DNA from: Hetaerina americana
Taxonomy: Eukaryota; Arthropoda; Insecta; Odonata; Calopterygidae
NCBI GenBank assembly: GCA_022747635.1
Contig: JAKTNV010000024.1
Location: 2,914,001 to 2,978,000 of the forward strand
Reading direction: 5' to 3'
DNA: 64,000 nucleotides
Under the pieces are notes generated by a model. That model saw only the letters and a program-made list of their open reading frames with translations. It was not told where the DNA came from and searched no databases. Shown piece after piece: positions 46,091 to 56,439 of the stretch. The first letter of the stretch is position 1; every line of letters starts with the position of its first letter. The position numbers were made by a program, and so were the translations under genes.

Positions 46091-47488
46091 AATTATCGCG
46101 ATTTTATAAAGGGTGGTGATTTCAATGTCCCATCTATTGACTGTAGCACATATAATTTTAAAGCGGGCGGTTATGCCAAAGATATCTGCTAATCGCTATT
46201 GCACTCTTTGACGTTGAACCAATCGAATCAACTTATCAATTCACCAAATAGGGGCGATAATATTCTTGATTTGTTAGCAGCGAATTTTCCCGAAAACTTC
46301 TAAACTATAGAAACTATATAATGAATTAGTGACCTCATGGCAGTAAATTCTAAGTTTCTGCTTCATGGGGTCCGAAATAAGAAGCCTAAAATGAAAATTT
46401 ACTTTTAAAGAAAGGGACTAAAATGACCTGAAGTGCGCGCTACAGAATTAATTTGCTAGTTTTAAGAAAGATAGAAATAACCGAAATGCTAAGGATACGT
46501 GGAATCACTTCCTTGAGATAACGCGGTCAGTAGTCAATAAGCTCATTCCCAGTATTTGTATAAAAGATGGCACGATTGTAAACGCGGATATTAGAAAGGC
46601 ATTGCGACTTCAAAGGCTGTCTCGCCAAAATGAAAAATATTAGGGATGATATCTCTAGCGACAAAAAATGCGACCACTTGTAAGATATCCAGGTTGAATG
46701 CCAATAATAAATTTTGGAAAGAATTAAGCAAATTCGAAAGGAAAAGATTCGTGGAAAATTTGAAAAAGAATTTAAAAGTATTTTCGTCCTGCGTCAGAGA
46801 GGTTCAGGGAATTAAGTCAACAAATTAATTCACTCAAATATTTTAAATGCGGAAAAGTAACTTGGAGTTTGGAAAAGGTTAACTTATCAAATTCCTTCTT
46901 TCAAAGCATCTTCACCCTTGTCTCACCGAATATCTCCGATTGCTTACCAAATCGTGCCGACCAACTGATGCCAAAAATTGAAATCTCATAAAATGGAAAA
47001 GAGCATTTTCTCTAAAATATTGAGCCCAATAAATCCTCCGGATCCGATCAAATACCCGCTCGTATATTTGTGGAACTGGCATCGGAAGTTACTCAGTATC
47101 TATAAATCATAATAAATAGGTCGCTGGTAGATCATAAGGTTCCCAGAGATTGGAAAACGGCTAACGTAACACCAATATTTATAAACGGAGGCAAGGAGGA
47201 ACCGAGCAATTACAGACCTATTTCCCTCACAATCATTTCACGCAAGGTTATGGAGCATATAGTTGCTTGTTCGATCGGGAGATCCCTCTATAGTCAGGAA
47301 TTATTGATGAAAAATCAGCATGGTTACCGAAAAGGTAGATCCTGTGAGGCACAGCATACGCTTTTGTCCATGATATTCTTACGAGAGAGAGCAATATTCC
47401 TGGGGACACGGATTTTCTGAATTTTAAGAAAACCCTCAACAAAGTACCTCAAATTAAACTTCTCATAAAGCTAGAAGCATATCGGGGG

Positions 47489-47621
47489 CAGAGAGGTAAG
47501 GTATTGGATGGATAATCTGAAGGTCCGCGGATTGATTCTCTTCTTAGTTCATTTTTAACCCTTACCATATACATTAGCGGTGGCTTGCAGGGTAATAAAA
47601 TAAAAAATATAGTTTAAAAAA
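47489..47621 (+). mobile_element. tRNA-derived SINE with a LINE-like 3' tail
   Basis: It sits inside the LINE between imperfect 10-base duplications (atatcggggg at 47479-47488, atatcctggg at 47622-47631). The head has a weak A box (taaggtattgg, 47497-47507) and a B box (ggattgattct, 47529-47539, against GGTTCRANTCC). The tail, tagcggtggcttgcagggta followed by ataaaataaa, is the same as the 3' end of the L2/CR1-like LINE (48890-48910 and, reversed, 49953-49996). A SINE sharing a LINE's 3' end is normally copied by that LINE's enzyme. Confidence 0.78.
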
Positions 47622-47642
47622 ATATCCTGGGTTGGATTTTAG

Positions 47643-47950
47643 GGGGATCGAGATGGTGCGGGGGCTAGCGTACTGGCTTCCTACCCAGAGGGCCCGGGTT
47701 CAAATCCCGGCGGTGTTGAATATTTTTCAGAGGTATCTCGATCCCTACTTGAGGTGCTTTGTGGAGGGCACTTTGAGTGAGTACGCCGTCCGTCGGATGG
47801 GACGTTAAGCTGCGGACCCCTTGGCGCCTTTCGTAAAGAGTAGGCTAATGCCGACGCCGGGTTTCTCTCCACTCTTCATCCTTTCCTATCCATCCCCTAT
47901 GGCGCAAATGACCTCAGCTGTCGGTCGCCTCCCCTCAAAACTACTACTAC
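47643..47950 (+). mobile_element. tRNA-derived SINE with (CTA)n tail and 11-bp target duplication
   Basis: A perfect 11-base duplication, ttggattttag, flanks it (47632-47642 and 47951-47961). The A box is tagcgtactgg (47666-47676) and the B box a perfect GGTTCAAATCC (47697-47707), spaced as in a tRNA. The body includes cgtcggatgggacgtt (47791-47806), also seen at 1265-1280, and the 3' end is ctcaaaactactactac. Removing it restores the LINE sequence ...gttggattttagacttttt. Expected to be transcribed by RNA polymerase III. Confidence 0.93.
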
Positions 47951-48930
47951 TTGGATTTTAGACTTTTTGAATGGTTGAGTACAAAGAGTAATCATAGATG
48001 CAGTTAGCTCAAATTCAGCATAAGTTATTTCAGGTGTTCTCCGGGTAAGTTGTATCGGACCTCTAACATTGACTCCGTAGTCACTAGTAAGATACATTTC
48101 TTTGCCGACGATGCAGTGGTTTATCGTGATATCAGTAATCCTGAAGATTCAGGAGCTTTATCATGTGCCTTAATTCTATGCAACGCTGTTGCGACACTTG
48201 ATAATTAGATTTAAACTTTATTAGTGCGTAGTGATGAATTTTTAGAAAAAGTGCAATTCCCTCCCGAAATCCTACTGCATCGGGAGGACCGAAATAGAAT
48301 GTGTCGACTCAATTAAATATTTAGGCGTTACCCCCACACTCACTACTTCTCCTGGGGGAAACACATACGTGGAATATGTGGACAAGCTAACAAAAATTTC
48401 GGAGTTATTAGAAAGGTACTGGGTAAATGTGACGAAAAGATTAAAGAGAAATGTTATCTTTCGCTGGATTCACCTCATTTAGGATATTCTTCTACTCTAT
48501 GGGATCCTAATGAAGTTGGGTTGATTGCCGATTTGACTCGCGTGCATCGCAGAGGCGCTAGAGTTGTAAACCTTTGTTATGATAAACTTAGTAGCGTATC
48601 CAAAATGTTGGAGAAGCTAGGTTGGGAATCACTCACGAAGCGAAGCTTAAATCTCTTGCATAAATTGGAAGGATATCTCTTTAGCAATGAAGTTGAAAAT
48701 GTATTGTTGGCCCCTTCCTACTAGGCAAGATCATATAAAAAATTCAAAGAGATTAAGTGTAGATCAGAAATATTAAGATGTATATTTTTCACGAACGGTA
48801 AAGGATCAGAATAGCGTTATCCAACCGTGATTGGGGTGAAAATATTCGGGTCAAAATTAGTCTGGTGTGTACTCACCCCTTGCCACACACCCTAGAGGTG
48901 GCTTGCAGATTATTAAATGTCTAATTGAAA

Positions 48931-49952
48931 ACACACGAACTTCAAGAGCAATATCAATGTGATTTTTTTATATGATTCGATCGAGTTGACACTTTAAATT
49001 GTATTCCAAAGTTAAAATTCTATATCGACAATTCTTTTGAGTGCTGCATGGAGCACATTGAATTGATCTTTTTCTGACTAACTCCTTCGGTTCATTTACA
49101 ATTAAAGTAAGATTTTTATATTTTGGTAGGCATAGGCATTCTCCGAATGTTTATCTTTTTCCGCCGTCATATCCCTCGTATACTTTCTCCACTCAGTGGC
49201 CTCCTACATTCGTGATCGTCTCCGCCTCTTTCTCGTGAGGATAGAGAGAGTAGCAGCATATCATCAAATGGCCATCGACGTTAACGAAGCGTCCTTCTTT
49301 ATCATGAAGGCGGAGAAGCTGCATGCGCGAGCAGCGATGATTCGTGTTCCTCTCCACCGGGTAAAAAATTTTAATTAGGAGAAGTACGGCGGAGAAGGTA
49401 GTGGGGAGTTGGCGGAAGTGGCGGCGGCTGCGAAAGGAGAGCCGGTCCTCTGGCTTCCTGAGGAAACATTATGCGGATCCATTATTCCGCGCTGAAAGGA
49501 GTTGCAGGGAGATGCATTCGATAAAGCTCGGCGACAAAGCGGGCCGTGTCTCCCTCCCTCCCGCCGCGTCGGCCCCTGAGTGGAAGAAGTGGGGCGCCGC
49601 ACCGCTGATCCATTCCACCAGCCCACGCCGCGTCCTCGTTCAAAATGTGTACTTAATCATGCACCGACCTCGGCGTAAACTTAGGCTCGTGCACAAACCT
49701 TTCTAAAAGTGGTGCCCTCCAGACTTCGAATGTAACTCCTGGAGTGTGTGCTCAAATAAGAAAACCGAGCCTATGCCGATGTTTTTCGAATGGTGGATCA
49801 TGTGATCTTTTATAATGGTTTTAGCTCCCGCTTGTAGCTTTACTTTTTCGTGAAAATATGCCCGGGCTCATGAAAAAGGTTTTTTTTGGAGAAGCTCGGT
49901 CAACCGAGACAAATATATTCGAAGAAAATGGCGTCATTGACCCCTCGACTGT
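48931..49952. other. Non-coding stretch with a GC-richer block
   Basis: 49380-49680 is GC-richer with several CG dinucleotides (ggcggcggctgcg, cccgccgcgtcgg) and overlapping open frames on both strands. An upstream 60-codon frame (49196-49378) has no recognisable family. Nothing is supported as a gene. Confidence 0.45.
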
Positions 49953-50130
49953 TAATTTATTTATTTATTTTAGTACCCTGCAAGCCACCACTAGGGTGTG
50001 TGGCAGACGGTGAATACCCACCAGACTAATTTTCACCCGAATATGACCCTACCTTGGTCGGACAATGTTATTCTAAATATACTCCCAAAATATATCACTG
50101 TATAGTCTCACGTATTCAAGCCTCGTCAAG
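49953..50130 (-). mobile_element. 3' end of an L2/CR1-like LINE, minus strand
   Basis: On the minus strand it reads tattcgggtgaaaattagtc, then tgccacacaccctagtggtg, then gcttgcagggtacta, ending in (aaat)n. It matches the + strand copy at 48830-48910. This defines the family's 3' terminus, with a tetranucleotide repeat tail typical of L2/CR1-type elements. The coding part is missing. Confidence 0.85.
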
Positions 50131-50819
50131 GTTTACGCAATATTAAGTGAATCCGATTTACAAATTAAATTTATTTGATTACTACTTTGTCTTTTTGTAT
50201 CAACAAGTAAATGGCAAATTATAACCGATTGAAATAAAATCATTTCAAAAAATAAAAACACTTTCCAAGCCTGACTCTGGGAAAGATTTTGACCAAGAAT
50301 ATTTCTTGAGAGAGTTTAAATATATGCCACATAAAATCTTGATAAATAATTCAATTACCTTCACAAAGATCAGAGGAATAGATAGTTGCGCAATAACCCA
50401 CTTAAGTTTAACTTTTGATTCTTTCTCTTAAATAATATACGCGGGCTTAGTAGTAAAATTTGTGTTCTCCGCCCAAACAAAGTCTTTAAACAAGTGTACA
50501 TCTTTGCCAAAAGTATGAAGGGTAGGTACACTTATTGACCCCACCACCGAATAAAGCGGTAGGAAAACTATTATAAAGAGATACAGATTGAATACTCCTC
50601 CCTCAGAAATATCAAGAGTGCATAATTAATAAAGGAGACTGGGATGAACAGCGGAAAATATGTATCGATCTAAGAGAATGTAAACCGAAGGTGAGGGAAA
50701 AAAAGGCACCCAAGGACATCCTCACAACGGATGAAGATTAGCATGCCTTCATCCATCTTCAGTTGAAAAAATAAAAATAACTAGGACCCAATTCGCAATC
50801 ACAGCGTACGATCTCATTC
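50131..50819. other. AT-rich non-coding stretch
   Basis: Nothing was recognised. Confidence 0.5.
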
Positions 50820-51480
50820 GCAGGGTGTTGGGATGTCGCTTTTGTTGCACCCCCGACTACATCCCCCTCCTTCCACGGGTGCCAGGGGACGACCATATTC
50901 CCCCGAAACATTTTCCTCGATATTTTCGCACAGGAGGAGATAGAGAAAAAAATGCTCAAAAGCGGGGCATCTATCACGAGGGAAAAACTTTACCCGGTGG
51001 CTTTAACGCAAGACATGACTAATTTTCTCGCACCGACGCGCTCCACCGAGTTCCCGCAAGCCCTCCCAGCGCGTTCGCATTGCAAGCCCCCCCCCCTGTC
51101 AAAACAGCGCGATCCGAGGTGGACAATCCTTGCCACCCCTCCTCCCCCCCCAGCGACCCACCCGCTGCTCCCTCAACCTCCCCCCAGCACCACCGCCGCC
51201 GTCTACTCAACCAATTATCGCAGAGCAAAATCGAGAGTGATGGCCGCTGTCGACGCGGGTGTTGGGTGGCCCCCGCGCCGAACGCCTCGCCCACATATTT
51301 TATCCATCCTAATTCACTTTTATGGGCGCTGGAGGTGTGGACGGGGTTTAGGGATGCAAAAGGAAATGTGCCTCGGAGGAGAGGGGAACGGGGAGGAAGA
51401 GCGATGGTGGATACAAATCAAGCATCGCTGCAAACCTAGGGGAATTGCGTAGCTCGAAGGACCGGAGAGAAACGAATGGA
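50820..51480. other. GC- and CpG-rich block
   Basis: GC-rich with C runs (gcaagccccccccc at 51080, ctcccccccc at 51140) and frequent CG (gtcgacgcgg, ccccgcgccgaacgcc near 51250-51290). Open frames exist on both strands (up to 166 codons) but are Pro/Arg/Ser-rich and unlike any family I know. It could be a CpG-island-like regulatory region or 5' UTR. Confidence 0.4.
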
Positions 51481-54139
51481 TCAGAGCAAAAAGTGGACGG
51501 TGTCCGCGACACGGCTCGTGGGTGAAACGATGAGTGGAAATCTAGTAGGGATGATGAAGATCGAGGAAGGCAGGCACGTGAGAGGTTCTGATACTCAGTT
51601 TCAGGAAACACTCGGTGAAGAACGAGGGAGCAAAGGGAATATTGCTGAGTCTAGGGACTAGAGGTATCCTAAAACTTTCCTGGTTTATTTTTAAAAAATA
51701 ATACATATGCATGTGTGCAATGCATCACCCTATCAGCTTATTGATATTATCCACAGGGTTTTTTTTATAATTCATGAGATTGAATGAAAGTAGTTCATGC
51801 GTCTGGCAAAATTTTTATTTCAAAGAAAAGTTAGGTATATTAATTAACGCTCGACCCCGTACTATTGCCCTCTAAAATTTGGAAGCAATAAAATAGCTAT
51901 GACAATAACTCTCCATTACTTGTGTGAAATAAATATAGTGATTCAAAATATGTCCTCAAAAAATTCCAAAGTGCTAGGTAATTAGATAACCATTGCATCT
52001 ATAACTATAGAGATTGATAGTTGACATTCATTTCGTAACCAATGTCATTTTGCACCATTGCATCATTCTTTATCTATTTATTATTGCCCATCTGCATGAG
52101 GATCTTATTAAAACTTAAGAGTAGCAAATGCCCTATTTCAAAATTTACGTTGACGGAATGGCACCTTAAAATGGCATAATTCCAACAGATATAGGTGGAA
52201 ACCTATTCTCCCAAACTCGTGGATAGATTTAAAATTCAAATCCCCACCGTTAGGGGTTTAGTTCAGGTTTTACTGAGGGGAGGTGCAGGATAAAGAAGAC
52301 GATCTGCATATTGGAGAAGAAGAATTGAAGATACCGGTTCTCGGGCCGTTGGTGATATTTACACCTCGAAACATTTATTATTTACAGCGATAGATAAAGC
52401 TGCTGATGTATCAGCATTGAGCGTGTCGAACCGGTCACAAAAGTTCGTTTTTCAGTATAAAACGTTCTTTAAATCAAGAAGCAGCCGGCAGTTTCTCAGC
52501 GTAGAACCTGTAATAAGAATTAAGCTTCTAGATTCTAAAACCATTGCTGTAATGGGCACTGTGCTCTGATGTGACATCGAAGCTTATGTTTCGAGATACA
52601 GTTCCCATTCAGATAACTTTAAATGCCAATGTCGAAGCTACTACCAGCACCTGTTAACTTCGATTACCCTCAAAAGAATAATTGAACATTTCTTATATAT
52701 TGCTCGAATATGATTATGGGTCACTGTTTTATAACAATGAAAGGTTTCTTTCAGTAGATATGAATACTGTAATTATAAATAAGCTAAGTGATTCACTATT
52801 ACTCGTCCTTTCATGTCGCCACTCTAAAACAGATTAATTATAACTGGGAATTCAAAACGAAGAAGGAGGGAGATATTTGGGCGAGCAAGATAGTCACAAC
52901 GATGGAAAAAGAAATTCCGAGTAATAAAAACGTGGGATATTATGGACGACTGTGATGGCTCTAGAAAATGACGTGGAAAAAGAAGATAACTTTTCATACG
53001 GGAGGAAGGAAATCGGGGGCGGCGTACTATAATGACACAGAAGGGTCGAAAGTACTTGAACATAAAATGAAAATGAAGGGACATGAAAGTGTTTGGCATA
53101 AATACACGACTATGCGTTCCGGTCATGTGGCGAAGGTTTGGAAGATAAAAAGAAAGGGGTGCATTTAAAGGGGTCACGGAGGTCAGAGGCTCGGCGGAAT
53201 GAAGAGAAAGGAAGGAGTTAAGGGCGGGTGGAATATTCGGAGTAATGAAACGACGATAGAGGGAGGAGGGTGATGAGAGGTACTCAGAAGGATGAAGAGG
53301 GGAAAGGAATATTGGGCAGAATAAACTTTACTCCCTAATGGAAAGTCCTCAGCAGCAAAATTTATGTTATATGGGAGCATTGAGGTAAAAATATTATAAT
53401 TTATTAGCTTTGCGTGGACAAATAATGCCTGTGATCTTTATGGTTCAAAGAAGAAAAATCTTATAACAGCAACAAATATTACCTTGAGGGATAAAAATGT
53501 AATGCCTTATACATTTCAATTACTCTTGCTCAATAAATTAAAAAAAGAAAAAAATAATGCATGCGCATATTAAATGACAAGTTAATAATGCATGCTTGAG
53601 TATTATGCATCAAATTAAAACATAGTAATTAAAACTAAATTTTATTCAACGAATAGTGTAAATAGAACCATAAGCAATAATAAAAAATCAGGCAAAAAAA
53701 TGCCATTTAAATTGCACATTTCATGACGCTCGGGTAAAGCATAAAATGATCGGTTTAATCAAAGAGTGGAAATAAAGTATTGACTGAGGTCGTTCCAAAA
53801 GATAAATACAGCGGTATATTGGCAAGCTCATTAAAAATACAATCGGGGCATAATTATAAAAGATACATTATGTAAAAATGTAATGCATAGAGGTTTGCGA
53901 GAAAATAGTGTTAAAGTAAAATGAAATCCATTAGTCTGAATGTTTTAAATGAGGTTCGTCGAACATATTATTTTGGGTGATATTACATAAAATTTATTTT
54001 ATTAAGTTAATGCGGGGGTGGGGTGCCAAGAAAATCTAATTAACATATATTAGTCTCTGAAAGTGTTCTGCTCAAATCTCTCGGGAAAATTCTCTTCTAA
54101 TGAGATATTTCTTATAGCTTAAAACTAAGGTTGAGATAC
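51481..54139. other. AT-rich non-coding stretch
   Basis: No gene or repeat family was recognised. A purine-rich segment at 52960-53320 gives a 117-codon minus-strand frame without any family feature. The motif aataatgcatgc recurs at 53554 and 53587. Confidence 0.5.
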
Positions 54140-54816
54140 GTTTGTCTTTACTTTATGGTACCACATTTAGGTTTGTGAGAAAGGCTACGGGAGGTCACCC
54201 CAATTATTTATTTAAAGACTGTGTTGGTGGAAACCATAAATATGAGCACTGGCAACTACGGGACTCGTCCCTATTGGCCGTTCGTCGAGTCCTGCAGCAG
54301 GAGAGGAAAGGCTACCGCGGTCGGAATCTCACGAAATCCTTACCAAGCAAAATCGGCAGCAGCGCAGAAGACAGAGGCAAACCGAAATAGTTAAAATAGG
54401 AAATTGGAATGTTAAATCTGTGTTGACTAGACGGAAATTAGAAAATATGAAGTAAGAGATTAAGGGAGGAAATATAGATATTTTAGGCATGCGTGAGGAG
54501 AGATAGAAGGATAGCGGGGGTTACTGGAGTCAAAATTATAGTTAGATAAAAGCGATAGTGATATTAAGGGTAGAGGAAGATAGCCAGAAAGGAGGGCAAT
54601 TATATTGAACAAACAGGTAGGAAGAATCGTAGCCAATGTAGATTCAATTGATAGAATATTATTATTAGAAGTAAAAGTTGAACCAACGAGTTTGGCCATT
54701 GTTCAAGTTTACATGCAGGGTTTACGATCAGTTCAATGATATAATTACGGGGTGTTCCTAGAAGGAAGCAATTGATAGAGATTGGATACTGGAACGCGAC
54801 GGTAGGCGAAGGAAGA

Positions 54817-54962
54817 CATTCTAAGAAACTGCGGGAGATACCGCGACAGTAACTTTTAACGGAATCATCCGCTCTATGTGTATTATAATGCAACAATTTC
54901 AGAGTGTAAAAGTCAATCCCAGTAAATGCGAATGATTTTTACACTCTGAAAATGTTGAGTTG
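54817..54962. repeat. Short hairpin-bearing insertion (about 146 bp) in the old RTE
   Basis: Relative to the younger RTE copy this sequence is extra. It is bounded by gaaggaaga at 54808-54816 and 54963-54971. Its right half is a hairpin, 54891-54957: caacaatttcagagtgtaaa pairs with ttttacactctgaaaatgttg around a loop of about 13 bases. No coding capacity. Confidence 0.7.
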
Positions 54963-56242
54963 GAAGGAAGAGGCGGTAATGAGTTTAGGGACTCCGATCT
55001 AGGAATAAAGAATAATTACGGTGAGAAAGCAATTGAGCTGTACGGAATCATTTTCAATCATAAGAATGAAAGAATTTTTAATCATAAGAATGGTTATGGC
55101 AAGGACAAATGGAGCTTCCTACGGCTTCTTTTTAGACTGGCTATATTAAATAATATTTACTTTAGTCAGTATCAGAATATTTAGTTTTAACATAGTAATA
55201 GAACTATGAATACATGGAAAATACCCCGAGATACATAAATACATCAGTGAGACTATATTATGGTTAGGTACAAATTTAGGAATAGCGTGATTAGTTTGCA
55301 GTATTCCTGGAGCGAATGCGAACTTAGGTCATAATTTATTACTAATGAAGGATAACGACAAATCCAAAAGACTAAAACAGAGAAGACGGTTGAGTAAATA
55401 TAATGTGTAATTATTAATCTTAATGGCAATAAATCACCAGCTGTAGAGAAAATCATGAGTGAGTAGAGGGAGTGCTAAATGTATAGAAAAGAATGAGATC
55501 GTATCAAAAGGGTGTATCGAAAATCGAGAACAAAACTATGGGAAAAACTGAGGAAACTAAGGAAAAAAACCATTAATAGCGGACGAAATGATTCGAAATA
55601 TAGATGGGACTAGGAAATGGAAGAATGTTTCCACAGAGAGATAGGTAGAAAGAAATATAAACAATTGAATGATAATCCGAGGTCGGCGTAAGAATCATGT
55701 TGGAAGACGAAGTTCGAGAATATGGAAAGTTTACAAAGGAAGGATGAAATTGCACCATTCAAGAAATTTAAAGCACTGATAGGAAAAAATAAGGGAAGAG
55801 TCGCAAAGCAATCAAAGATAAGTCAGAAAATATATTATTGAACCTGGGGAGATGCAAGAGAGATGGAAGGAATATCTATAGGAACTATATGGCAAAGACA
55901 TTAGGCCAGGAAACTTAGACATAGAAAGAGAATATGACGTAAATGAGCTTAGACCTAGGCGTACTCAATGGAGAGATAGAAAGGGCATTAAGGGCAATGA
56001 AATCAATTAAGGGCTTGAGGGAAGACAGCATTCCCACGGAACTACTGAAAGGTTCATAAAAACAGGGGCTGAGTTCAAATGGAATAATTCTAAGCATTTA
56101 TGAGGAAGGAATTTGGCCGAAAAATGTCGTCAGATCAATGTTACTTTCTATTGCAAAAAAGGGAAAGGATATGTGAGGAATACGGAAACAGAAGTTTGAT
56201 TTCCTACGCAGCTTAAGTGGCCCTCAGGATAATCAATAACAT

Positions 56243-56374
56243 CGTTTAAATGAATATACTTTGTAACTTCCACACAATTTTGGGGAATTCCAAAAAAATT
56301 GTGGGGAAGTTACAAAGTATATTCATTTAAACGAACATGAACCTCCACAAAGTTGAGCCCGAGACCATAGAATT
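56243..56374. repeat. Short hairpin-bearing insertion (132 bp) with 12-bp target duplication
   Basis: Perfect duplications aatcaataacat flank it at 56231-56242 and 56375-56386, and removing it restores the RTE sequence. Bases 56243-56333 fold into a hairpin whose arms of about 39 bases (starting cgtttaaatgaatatac) differ at one position, with a short loop. A 41-base unpaired tail (aacatgaacctccacaaag onward) follows. No coding capacity or polymerase III box. Confidence 0.88.
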
Positions 56375-56439
56375 AATCAATAACATGATGAGAGAGTAGG
56401 ACATATGATTACTCAGGCGATTGTAATTGTATCTCATGT

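Larger units (their letters stand above)
46120..48930 (+). mobile_element. L2/CR1-like LINE, long decayed copy interrupted by two SINEs
   Basis: Order on +: endonuclease C-terminus GGDFNVPSIDC (46130) and SPNRGDNILDL (46248); connector; VPRDWKTANVTPIF and NYRPISLT (47140-47225); NQHGYRKGRSCEAQ (47315); an interruption at 47484-47631 and 47632-47961 by SINEs; WILDFLN (about 47950); FFADDAVVYRDI (motif C, 48095); a C-terminal block with LGKCDEKIKEKCYLSL (48425), LIADLTRVHRRGARVV (48525) and LGWESLTKRSLNLLHKLEG (48630). A 3' region follows, ending near ccctagaggtggcttgcag (48890-48910). Many stops and shifts are present. It is the most complete member of its family in the window, lacking the 5' part of the endonuclease. 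Confidence 0.9.
54140..56425 (+). mobile_element. Old, heavily decayed RTE LINE copy
   Basis: Base-level similarity to 40945-44325 runs through the 5' region (gcactggcaactacgggactcg against gtcctggcaaccacggggctcg), the endonuclease start (agttaaaataggaaattgga, 54390), ggaaatatagatattttagg (54467), ggaacgcgacggtaggcgaagga (54790) and the connector (gaaagggcattaaggg, 55978; gcattcccacggaactactgaaa, 56028). It stops near the point equivalent to 43100 in the younger copy, before the reverse-transcriptase palm. Indels and stops are everywhere. Two short hairpin insertions interrupt it. Confidence 0.88.

Noticed and set aside
49196..49378. 60-codon frame (YIRDRLRLFLVRIE...)
   Set aside because: It briefly suggested a DNA-replication factor motif, but the similarity does not continue and no exon neighbours were found.
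53554..53600. Recurring aataatgcatgc motif
   Set aside because: Two nearby copies of an AT-rich word; no further pattern.
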